The notes below the pieces were generated by a model that had not been told where the DNA came from, did not search any database, and saw only the letters and a list, made by a program, of their open reading frames with translations. DNA of 64,000 nt from Streptomyces sp. Ag109_O5-10 (GTDB taxonomy: Bacteria > Actinomycetota > Actinomycetes > Streptomycetales > Streptomycetaceae), in assembly GCF_900105755.1 (NCBI RefSeq), contig NZ_FNTQ01000001.1, positions 7,874,001-7,938,000 on the forward strand, written 5' to 3'. This document shows, in pieces, positions 1 to 7,210 of the stretch; positions within the stretch are counted from its first letter, which is position 1, and each line of letters opens with the position of its first letter. The position numbers and the translations under genes were made by a program.

Positions 1-91
1 CGGGGCAGTTCGATTCCGGCCATCACGCGGACGGCGGCACCAGCGTAAGCAGAGAGTGACGCGTGGGCCCACGGATCGAGAGGTCCTGGGC

Positions 92-140
92 GTCAAGCTT
101 GCGTTAAGAATGCCCTGGCAGGCGTTGGTCGGGCATCAAG
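92..140 (+). promoter_or_regulatory. Four-repeat GTCA operator, left-edge copy
   Basis: Half-sites GTCAAG (92), GTTAAG (103), GTTGGT (124) and ATCAAG (135) start 11, 21 and 11 bp apart. The same offsets recur at five other places in the window. This copy is more degenerate and no intact plus-strand gene follows it; only decayed sequence lies downstream. It may be the relic promoter of a lost gene. Binding by an OmpR-class regulator is inference. Confidence 0.45.
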
Positions 141-252
141 AAGACGTGGCCCGGAGGCTGCGGGGGGACGTTGGGCTGTACGGGGGGCGGCGAGCGGGTG
201 CCGGGTTTCGGACACCGAGCGTTATCCGGTGCGACGTGCTGCCCGCTCCCTC

Positions 253-372
253 TCACGCGCTCAGCTGTTCGCGCACGACCGGACTGCCCACCGCGTAGTG
301 CACATATGCGCGGACCAGGCGGAAGCCGGCGGTCCAGGCCAACAGACGGCTGTTTCAGCTCGGTGGCGGCGG
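253..372 (-). pseudogene. Unrecognised C-terminal protein remnant
   Basis: On the minus strand one frame reads LLAWTAGFRLVRAYVHY followed by AVGSPVVREQLSA and a stop at 253-255. It has hydrophobic-helix character and good codon bias, but it is in a different frame from the kdpB fragment just upstream and has no start of its own. I do not recognise the family. It may be the tail of a gene that was fused to, or truncated by, the kdpB remnant. Nothing supportable as a gene is visible from 141 to 252. Confidence 0.3.
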
Positions 373-421
373 CCGCCTCGGTGCGGGCGGCGCGCGCGTC
401 CGTGCCGTAGCGCCAGTCGAG

Positions 422-706
422 GAGCCGCAGCGCCACCGTGTCGGTGCGAGCCTTGCGCAGGGACGCGGCCTGGGCCTTGCCTCGGCCCTCGGCGACCGCC
501 TTGGCGAGGTCGGCGAAGATCACGGTCAGCCACAGCCAGAAGCTGATCACCCAGGTGAAGACGGCCGGATGCAGCAGTGCGGACAGGCTGGTCAGGGCGG
601 CTCCCACCGAGACCACGAACAGGACCGGATTCCTGACCAGGTCCCGTGGATGCGGTTCGCGCAGCGCGTCGGGGAAGGAGCGGACGAGCTGGGCGGGTTC
701 GAAGAA
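422..706 (-). pseudogene. kdpB N-terminal fragment (decayed)
   Basis: The minus frame reads FFEPAQLVRSFPDALREP, then RNPVLFVVSVGAALTS, then FWLWLTVIFADLAKAVAEG and LRKARTDTVALRL. This aligns residue for residue with the N-terminal part of the intact KdpB in this window (LFDPKQLVKSLPEAC, KSPVMFVVWVGSVLTT, AWLWLTVIFANLAEAVAEG, LRKAKTDTVARRL). A TAA lies four codons before the similarity begins, no start codon precedes it, and similarity stops after about 95 codons, before the phosphorylation and ATP-binding domains. It cannot make a working P-type ATPase. It implies a second kdp copy once existed here, or a local duplication that decayed. Confidence 0.75.
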
Positions 707-847
707 TCCGCTCGGGGTCCGGTGTTACGTGGCCCCCTTCGACTTCGGACGGGACGGACGCGAGGCACGGGACGGCGGGGCCTGCTCGGGAGCGGCGCGC
801 AACATGAGGACCTTCGTGAGACGACAGGGGGTGGTGGGCCCCCGGGA

Positions 848-881
848 CCGTGCGGTGCCCGGGGCCCCAGGCACCGCACGG
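848..881. terminator. 12-bp perfect inverted repeat, GC-rich hairpin
   Basis: CCGTGCGGTGCC (848-859) is the exact reverse complement of GGCACCGCACGG (870-881) around a 10-nt loop that itself contains GGGGCCCC. There is no T tract. It could be a factor-independent terminator of the GC-rich actinobacterial kind, serving either strand, or a relic of decayed sequence. The stretch 707-1110 holds no gene I can support. Confidence 0.4.
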
Positions 882-1040
882 CGGGCGCACGGACGCCGAC
901 GGGACGCTGTCGGGTGCGGTGCGCGGGCGCCCGGCGTGCGGAACGGGCCCCCGGCCGCCGCACGGTCCGCATCGGATCCGCGGTCCGGGGCCGTGAGGCC
1001 GCTGACGCCCGCGCCCTGCTCGGGCGGCCGACCGAGAATC

Positions 1041-1056
1041 CATCCACCGGTGGATG
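1041..1056. promoter_or_regulatory. 16-bp perfect palindrome
   Basis: CATCCACCGGTGGATG is a perfect palindrome 60 bp before the GTCA operator of the next gene. It has the look of a dimeric repressor site, but I cannot name a binder. Confidence 0.3.
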
Positions 1057-1115
1057 AGGAACATGCCGGTTCGGCACGGGATTTGCGGATCCCGTACGGG
1101 AGTCGCGGGCCGGCC

Positions 1116-1164
1116 GTCAAGGTCCCGTCAAACCCGCCTGAAGGGGCGTCAGGAGCCCATCAAG
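1116..1164 (+). promoter_or_regulatory. Four-repeat GTCA operator
   Basis: GTCAAG (1116), GTCAAA (1127), GTCAGG (1148) and ATCAAG (1159) give the 11/21/11 offsets exactly. The last repeat is 87 bp before the GTG start of the membrane protein gene at 1251, leaving room for a -10 element near 1193 and a leader. The spacing suggests an activator dimer pair next to the polymerase, which is inference. Confidence 0.65.
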
Positions 1165-1250
1165 GCGGACCGGTCGCGGCCGGATCCGGTCGCAGACTGA
1201 TCGGCACGGGGGACGGGCGACCGTCCGTGGCGGGTACCTGGGAGGGGACC

Positions 1251-2789
1251 GTGACCATCACGGCCGGCACGGCAAACAGACCTCCGGCGGAGGCTGTCGA
1301 AGAGCCACGGCAAGCCGTGGTCGTCCCGTCGCCCGTACCGACCCCGGGGCCCGCCAGGCGCCCGGGGAAGCGGATCGTGGCTGCGCGGGCCGCTCTGCGC
1401 CGCCGTTTCCGGGCTACCGTTCCGGCCCGGCTGCGCCTTCTGCGCGCGGCCACGGTCCTGCTTGTCGTCGCCCTGGGGATCCTGCTTCTCGCCGCCGGGC
1501 TTGCCGCGAACGGCACCTGGGACGACGTGGCCGACCGAGACGCCCCCCGCACCACCAGCGCGGCCTCCCTCAACCTGGCCCTCAACGACATGGACGCCCA
1601 GGCCGCCAACATCCTGCTGTCCAGCGGGGACGGCGGAAAGGGCGCACTGGAGACCCCGCACACCAAGGCCGTCACCCTGTACGGCGACGCCCGCCGCGAG
1701 ATCGGCCACGACCTGCGCACCCTCGCGGCGGCCGCCCAGGGGAACCGCGCCGACGAGAAGATCGTGGAGTCGATCACCGACGACTTCGCCCAGTACCAGG
1801 AGCTCATCGGCCGGGCCCTGGAGAACGACCGCCGCGCCGGTGGCAAACCGGACGCGATCACCGACTACCGGGAGGCGACCGACCTGCTGCGCACCAGCCT
1901 CCTGCCGGACGCGCGCAAGCTGGTCTCCTCCAACGACGCGGCCTTCGACTCCCACTACGCGGCCGCCCGTTCGGCACTCTCCGCCCAGCACGTCGTGGTC
2001 CTCGTCCTCGGTCTGCTGCTCCTGGCCGTCCTCGGCGTCCTGCAGTGGTACCTGGCCCGCCGCTTCCGCCGGAACCTCAACCCGGCCCTCCTGGCCGCCA
2101 CCGCGTGCGCCCTGGTCGCCGTCGGCCTCGGCACCCAGTTCCTCTCGGCCTCCGCGTCCGACCTGAAAGTGGCCCGGCACGACGCCTTCGACTCCGTCGT
2201 CGCCCTCTCCCGCGCCCGCGCGATCGCCTACGACGCCAACGCCGACGAGAGCCGCTACCTCCTCGACCCGCAGCGCCGCGCCAAGTACGCGGACTCCTTC
2301 CTCAGCAAGTCCCAGGAGCTGTACGGCGTCCACGGCGCCACGCCGGCCACGTACGACGCCGGCCTCGCGACCACCTGGCAGGCCTACCGCGCCGATCCCA
2401 CCGACCTGCGCTTCACCGGTGAGTTCCGGCGCGAGCTGGACAACATCACCTTCCCCGGCGAGCGGGCCGCGGCCGAGAAGACGGTCGACGCGTACGCCGC
2501 CTACGAGCGCGACGACCGGAAGATCCGCGCACTGCTCGCCGCCGGCGAGGAGCAGCACGCGGTGGAGTTCTGCATGGGCTGGGAGGCGGGCACGTCCAAC
2601 GCGCACTTCGGTGCCTGGATGACCGCGCTCGACGAGGTGACCGGCATCAACCGTGCCCACTTCGACGAGTCGGTGGCCGCGGGACGGAGCGAGCTGACCG
2701 GCCAACTGCCTTGGGCCGGTGCGCTGTTGCTGCTCGCGATGGCGCTGGCCGGGCTGGGGCTCCGGCCCCGGCTGGCGGAGTTCCGCTGA
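1251..2789 (+). CDS. Membrane protein with two tandem extracytoplasmic helical-bundle domains
   Basis: 512 aa from GTG 1251, which has GGAGGGG four bases upstream; the frame is open further upstream but only through non-coding sequence. A Pro/Arg-rich cytoplasmic tail (1-64) is followed by TM helices at about 66-86, 247-266, 279-298 and 487-503. The two loops between them (about 87-246 and 299-486) are helical, charged and Ala-rich, like four-helix-bundle sensor domains. There is no kinase, HAMP, GGDEF or methyl-accepting output domain. The gene therefore looks like two sensor halves without a signalling half. It sits behind a GTCA operator shared with K+ transport genes, so a turgor or K+ role, perhaps as a partner of one of the KdpD kinases, is inferred from context only. 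Confidence 0.75.
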   Translation: MTITAGTANRPPAEAVEEPRQAVVVPSPVPTPGPARRPGKRIVAARAALRRRFRATVPARLRLLRAATVLLVVALGILLLAAGLAANGTWDDVADRDAPRTTSAASLNLALNDMDAQAANILLSSGDGGKGALETPHTKAVTLYGDARREIGHDLRTLAAAAQGNRADEKIVESITDDFAQYQELIGRALENDRRAGGKPDAITDYREATDLLRTSLLPDARKLVSSNDAAFDSHYAAARSALSAQHVVVLVLGLLLLAVLGVLQWYLARRFRRNLNPALLAATACALVAVGLGTQFLSASASDLKVARHDAFDSVVALSRARAIAYDANADESRYLLDPQRRAKYADSFLSKSQELYGVHGATPATYDAGLATTWQAYRADPTDLRFTGEFRRELDNITFPGERAAAEKTVDAYAAYERDDRKIRALLAAGEEQHAVEFCMGWEAGTSNAHFGAWMTALDEVTGINRAHFDESVAAGRSELTGQLPWAGALLLLAMALAGLGLRPRLAEFR

Positions 2790-2813
2790 GCGCCGGCCCC
2801 CTGCCAGTGGAAG

Positions 2814-4373
2814 CTACGCGTCCGCCAGCCGCGCCTCCTCCAGGTCCAGGGACCGCTGCAGCCTTCTGCGGGTCGTGTCGCTGATCGTGTGCTCGTCGTA
2901 CAGCCGGCGCAGCTCCGCCGCCTCCACCGCTATCAGGTCGCGGCGCAGCTGCCGGTAGACCAGGTCGGCCGACTCGACGGTGTTGTCGGTGAGGCGGTCG
3001 CGGGCGTCGTCGAGGCGGGCGTTGAGGCCACGCCGGAGCCGGTCGAGGACCACGTCCGGTACGGCCTCCAGCTCGGACAGCTCCTCCAGGCGCCGGATGC
3101 CCGCGGCGGCCAGCCGGCAGCGGGCGGCGGCCTCCTCGCGCTCGGTGTGGTCCGGCTCCAGGGCGATGCCGGAGCGGCGCACCACCGAGGCCAGGGAGAA
3201 GCCCTGCACGACCAGGGTGACGACCACGACCGACGTGGTGAGGACCAGGACCAACGGCCGTTCGGCCAGCGCCGAGCCGTCCTTCGCCGTCGCCGGGATC
3301 GACAGCGCGGCCGCCAGCGGCACCACGCCCCGGGTGCCGGCCCAGGTCAGTACCACCGGCACCCGCCAGTTCGGCCGTTGTATGCCGCCCTTGCGCTGCA
3401 CGACCGCCGACAGCGGCGCCAGCCACAGCAGCCGTACCGCGATCAGCGTGCCCGCCACCGCCAGCGCGTACAGCGGCCAGGCCCTGTCACCGTCGGACAG
3501 CGCCCGCACCTGGGCGGGCAGCGCGAGCCCTATCAGACTGAAGACCACGCTCTCCAGCAGGAAGACCACCGTGCCGTAGACGGCGTGCAGTTGGAGCCTT
3601 ATGCGGGCGTCGGTGAGCCGGTCGCCGCGGCCGCCCAGGACCACGCCCGCCACGACCACCGAGGTGACGCCCGAGGTGTGCGCGGCCTCGGCCAGGACGT
3701 AGGCCGTGTACGGCGTGACCAGGGAGATCACCGTCTCCAGGACCGGGTCCTCGGTACGCCGCCGGATCACCACGACGACCGCGGCGACCAGAGCGCCGAT
3801 CAGCGTGCCGCCGCCCGCGAGGAGCAGGAACTCGCCGCCCGCCGCCCCCCAGTCCGCCGCCGCAGAGGCCACCGCTACGCCCACCGCGACCCGGTAGAGG
3901 ACCAGGGAGGTCGCGTCGTTGAAGAGGCTCTCGGCCTGGACCAGCATCTGGACCCTGGGCGGCAGGGCGAGCCGACGGCCGAGCGCGGTCACCGCGACCG
4001 GGTCGGTGCTGGCGAGGATCGCACCGAGGACCAGCGCCATCTGCCAGGACAGCGGGGTGACCAGGGAGGCGACCGCCCCGACGGCCGCGGCCGAGGCGAG
4101 CACCAGGCCGACCGCGAGCACGCCGACCGGCTTCCACACCGCCCGCAGCTCGCGCCAGGAGAGTTCTTCCGCGCTGGCGTAGAGCAGCGGCGGGAGGACG
4201 ACGAGGCCGATGACCTCCGGGCTGACCCGGATCGCCGGGGTGCCCGGCAGCAGGGCCACGGCGAGGCCCGCGACGACGAGGAGGGAGGGGGCGGGAATCC
4301 GCCATCGGCGGGCGAAGGTCGCCACCACCGTGGCCAGTACCACGAGTGCGAGAACCGTACCCACGCTGCGCAT
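2814..4373 (-). CDS. CPA1-family Na+(K+)/H+ antiporter
   Basis: 519 aa. ATG 4373 is preceded by AGGGGGAC, so I reject the longer frame beginning at 4436. About twelve hydrophobic segments fill residues 1-400. The family hallmarks are visible: ASTDPVAV in TM4-5 and LFNDATSLVLYR with the ion-binding Asn-Asp pair, then GTRGVVPLAAALSIP. A charged C-terminal tail of about 120 residues (LEELSEL, RRDLIAVEAAELRRLYDE) is helical and cytoplasmic, as in NhaP-type proteins. The protein would exchange Na+ or K+ for protons at the membrane. It diverges from the orphan kdpD; the GTCA operator lies between them, 93 bp from this start but oriented toward kdpD. Confidence 0.9.
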   Translation of the reverse strand: MRSVGTVLALVVLATVVATFARRWRIPAPSLLVVAGLAVALLPGTPAIRVSPEVIGLVVLPPLLYASAEELSWRELRAVWKPVGVLAVGLVLASAAAVGAVASLVTPLSWQMALVLGAILASTDPVAVTALGRRLALPPRVQMLVQAESLFNDATSLVLYRVAVGVAVASAAADWGAAGGEFLLLAGGGTLIGALVAAVVVVIRRRTEDPVLETVISLVTPYTAYVLAEAAHTSGVTSVVVAGVVLGGRGDRLTDARIRLQLHAVYGTVVFLLESVVFSLIGLALPAQVRALSDGDRAWPLYALAVAGTLIAVRLLWLAPLSAVVQRKGGIQRPNWRVPVVLTWAGTRGVVPLAAALSIPATAKDGSALAERPLVLVLTTSVVVVTLVVQGFSLASVVRRSGIALEPDHTEREEAAARCRLAAAGIRRLEELSELEAVPDVVLDRLRRGLNARLDDARDRLTDNTVESADLVYRQLRRDLIAVEAAELRRLYDEHTISDTTRRRLQRSLDLEEARLADA

Positions 4374-4465
4374 GCCGTCCCCCTGGGGCCCTAGCAGGAG
4401 CCACTGTGACTCCCGGCCGACCAGACTTCCCGGCACACCGCCCTCACCCTATCCGGCCAAGGGCC

Positions 4466-4514
4466 GTCAAGACAGTGTCAACGTCCTCGTCAGCGGCGCC
4501 AGAGACACGTCAAG
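4466..4514 (+). promoter_or_regulatory. Four-repeat GTCA operator before orphan kdpD
   Basis: GTCAAG (4466), GTCAAC (4477), GCCAGA (4498) and GTCAAG (4509): offsets 11/21/11, with one core mismatch in the third unit. It lies in the divergent gap between the antiporter and the orphan kdpD, 42 bp before the latter's ATG. Confidence 0.6.
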
Positions 4515-4555
4515 AGGCAGGCCCATGGCCCTGCGGCGCGCTTTTCTTTGAGGTG

Positions 4556-7075
4556 ATGAACGATGTACCGCGCGGACGACTGAAGGTCTACCTCGGGGCC
4601 GCCCCAGGGGTCGGCAAGACCTACCGCATGCTCGACGAGGCCCAGCGCCGCGCGTCCCGGGGCGCGGACGTGGCGGTGGCGTTCGTGGAGTGCCACGGGC
4701 GCCCCTGGACCGAGGCCATGATCGACGGCCTGGAGGTCGTGGCACGGCTGCGCTGCGACTACCGGGGAGGCGAGTTCGAGGAGATGGACGTCGCCGCCGT
4801 GCTCGCGCGTCGCCCCCAGGTGGCGATCGTCGACGAGTTCGCGCACACCAACATCCCGGGCGGCGGTCGGCACCCCAAACGCTGGCAGGACGTCGAGGAC
4901 CTGCTCGCGGCGGGCATCGACGTGATCACCGCCGTCAACATCCAGCACCTCGAATCACTGAAAGACGTCGTCGAGAAGATCACCGGGGTGCCGCAGCACG
5001 AGACGGTGCCCGACGACGTGGTCCGCAAGGCGGAACAGATCGAGGTCGTCGACATCCCGCCCGAGGGCCTGCGCCGCCGCATGGCGCACGGCAACATCTA
5101 CGCCCCCGAGAAGATCGACGCCGCCCTCGCCAACTACTTCCGCCCCGGCAACCTCACCGCCCTGCGCCAACTGGCCCTGCTCTGGGTCGCCGACCGCGTC
5201 GACGAGGCCCTCCAGTCCTACCGCGCCGAGCACGCCATCGGCGGGGTGTGGGATACCCGCGAGCGCGTGGTGGTCGCCCTGACCGGCGGCCCCGAGGGCG
5301 ACACACTGGTACGACGGGCCGCGCGCATCGCCGACCGGTCGGCGGGCGGCGACCTGTTCGCCGTGCACGTGGCCCGCAGCGACGGCCTGGCCGCCGGCGT
5401 CTCGCACGCCTCGCTGGCCCGGCAGCGCCGGCTGGTCGAGGACCTCGGCGGCAGCTACCACTCGGTGGTCGGCGACGACGTGGCCGCCGCCCTGGTGGAC
5501 TTCGCCCGCGCCGAGAACGCCACCCAGCTCGTCCTCGGCACCAGCCGCCGGGGCCGCCTGGAACGCTTCCTCACCGGACCCGGCACGGGGGAGACCGTCA
5601 CCGCCCTCTCCGGCGACATCGACGTCCACCGGGTCACCCACGAGCGGGCCGGCCGCGGCACCCTGCTGCCCTCCCGCCGCCGCACCCTGTCCACCGGCCG
5701 CCTGATCGCCGGACCGGTCGCGGGGCTGGTGCTCCCGGTCCTGCTGACCGTCGCCCTCGCCCAGGTGCGCGGCACCGTCAACCTGACCAGCGAAGCCCTG
5801 CTCTTCCTGCTCGCGGTGGTCGGCGTGGCCTGCATAGGCGGGGTGACCTCCGCCGTGATCGCCTCCGTCACCGCGTCCCTGCTGCTCAACTACTGGTTCA
5901 TCCCGCCCATCGGCCAGTTCACCCTCGACGACCCCAACGCCCTGCTGGCACTTGTGGTGTTCGCGGTCGTGGCCGCCACCGTGGCCGCCGTCGTCGACCG
6001 CTCGCTGCGGCTGTCCAGGCGCGCGGCGCGGGCCACCGCCGAGGCGGAGACCATGTCGTCGCTGGCCGGCAGCATCGTGCGCGGCGGCCAGACCATTCCG
6101 GCGCTCCTGGAACGCACCCGCGAGACCTTCGGCATGGACTCCGCCGCACTCGTCGACGAACCGCCGGACGGCGCCGACGCCACCTCCGTGCCCGCGGGCC
6201 CCGGCAACTACCTGGTCCTGCGCGGCCGTACGCCCTCCTCATCGGAGCGGCGGGTGCTCGCCGCGTTCGCCGCGCACGTCGGGTCGGCGGTGGAGCGGGC
6301 CCGGCTCGCCCAGGCCGCCGCCGAGGTCGAACCGGTGCGCGCCGCCGACCGGATGCGCACCGCGCTGCTGCGGGCCGTCGGCCACGACCTGCGCACCCCG
6401 CTCGCGGCCGGCTGGGCGGCGGTCACCTCGCTGCGCAGCCGGGAGGTGGAGTTCTCCCCGGAGGACCGCGACGAACTCCTCGCCACCGCGGATGAGTCCA
6501 TGGCCCGGCTGAGCCGGCTCGTCGACAACCTCCTCGACCTCAGCCGCCTGGAGGCCGGTGTCCTCACCCTCAACCTGCGGGCCACGGCCCTGGAGGAGGT
6601 GCTCCCGACCGCCCTCGCCGACACCCCGACGGCCGAGGTGCACGGCGAACTGGAGGACATGCCCCCGCTGCTGGCCGACCCGCCGCTGCTGGAGCGCGTG
6701 ATCGCGAACCTGGTGGGCAACGCGGCCCGCTACAGCCCGCCCGGCACGCGGGTGCTGGTGACGGCGAGCGCGCTGGCCGGGCGCGCCGAGCTGCGGATCA
6801 TCGACCGGGGTCCCGGTCTGCCCGCGGGCGGCCGCGACCGGCTCTTCGAGCCCTTCCAGCGGCTCGGCGACACCGACAACACCACCGGCCTCGGGCTCGG
6901 CCTCGCCCTCGCCCGCGGGCTCACCGAGGCGATGGACGGCACGCTGACCCCCGAGGACACCCCGGGCGGCGGGCTGACCATGGTCGTCTCGCTGCCCCTG
7001 GCCGACCGGGCCCAGCCCTTCCGGACACCGCAGCACGTCGGAGGTGCCGCGGAGGGGCCGGTGGGCGCGGCCTGA
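4556..7075 (+). CDS. KdpD-type osmosensitive K+ sensor histidine kinase (orphan paralogue)
   Basis: 839 aa. The domain order matches KdpD: N-terminal KdpD/ATP-binding domain with Walker A GAAPGVGKT (14-22) and VDEFAHTNIPGGG; a USP-like domain (about 245-370); a DUF4118 block with four TM helices (about 395-490); a GAF-like linker; then a HisKA/HATPase kinase with phosphoacceptor H610 in GHDLRTPLA, an N box LVGNAARYSPP and the G box GLGLGLALARG. It is about as long as the operon-borne KdpD and clearly paralogous. No response regulator follows; an RCK protein gene does, 135 bp on. It may phosphorylate the KdpE encoded 10 kb downstream. Ribosome-binding sequence before ATG 4556 is poor (GAGG only two bases away), so a leaderless or GTG 4553 start is possible. 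Confidence 0.9.
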   Translation: MNDVPRGRLKVYLGAAPGVGKTYRMLDEAQRRASRGADVAVAFVECHGRPWTEAMIDGLEVVARLRCDYRGGEFEEMDVAAVLARRPQVAIVDEFAHTNIPGGGRHPKRWQDVEDLLAAGIDVITAVNIQHLESLKDVVEKITGVPQHETVPDDVVRKAEQIEVVDIPPEGLRRRMAHGNIYAPEKIDAALANYFRPGNLTALRQLALLWVADRVDEALQSYRAEHAIGGVWDTRERVVVALTGGPEGDTLVRRAARIADRSAGGDLFAVHVARSDGLAAGVSHASLARQRRLVEDLGGSYHSVVGDDVAAALVDFARAENATQLVLGTSRRGRLERFLTGPGTGETVTALSGDIDVHRVTHERAGRGTLLPSRRRTLSTGRLIAGPVAGLVLPVLLTVALAQVRGTVNLTSEALLFLLAVVGVACIGGVTSAVIASVTASLLLNYWFIPPIGQFTLDDPNALLALVVFAVVAATVAAVVDRSLRLSRRAARATAEAETMSSLAGSIVRGGQTIPALLERTRETFGMDSAALVDEPPDGADATSVPAGPGNYLVLRGRTPSSSERRVLAAFAAHVGSAVERARLAQAAAEVEPVRAADRMRTALLRAVGHDLRTPLAAGWAAVTSLRSREVEFSPEDRDELLATADESMARLSRLVDNLLDLSRLEAGVLTLNLRATALEEVLPTALADTPTAEVHGELEDMPPLLADPPLLERVIANLVGNAARYSPPGTRVLVTASALAGRAELRIIDRGPGLPAGGRDRLFEPFQRLGDTDNTTGLGLGLALARGLTEAMDGTLTPEDTPGGGLTMVVSLPLADRAQPFRTPQHVGGAAEGPVGAA

Positions 7076-7210
7076 CCCGTGGGCCGCCGGGGTCCCACCG
7101 GCCTGCGACTGCTCATGCTCCACCTTCTTGGCATGTTCTTGGCGGAATTTTGAACGGCGGGCGGCGGTCCGGCCGGAACCGGCGTCACGGCCGGTGCCGT
7201 TCAGGCTGAT

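Noticed and set aside
261..1064. 267-codon minus-strand ORF over the kdpB remnant
   Set aside because: It is out of frame with the KdpB similarity and is Arg/Gly/Pro-rich shadow sequence.
1149..2705. 518-codon minus-strand ORF
   Set aside because: Shadow of the membrane protein gene; amino acid composition is the reverse-frame type (V/G/R-rich) and no ribosome-binding site fits.
4525..4551. 8-codon leader ORF before orphan kdpD (MALRRAFL)
   Set aside because: It has an AGAGG site and stops five bases before the start, but the expected transcription start would lie downstream of it.
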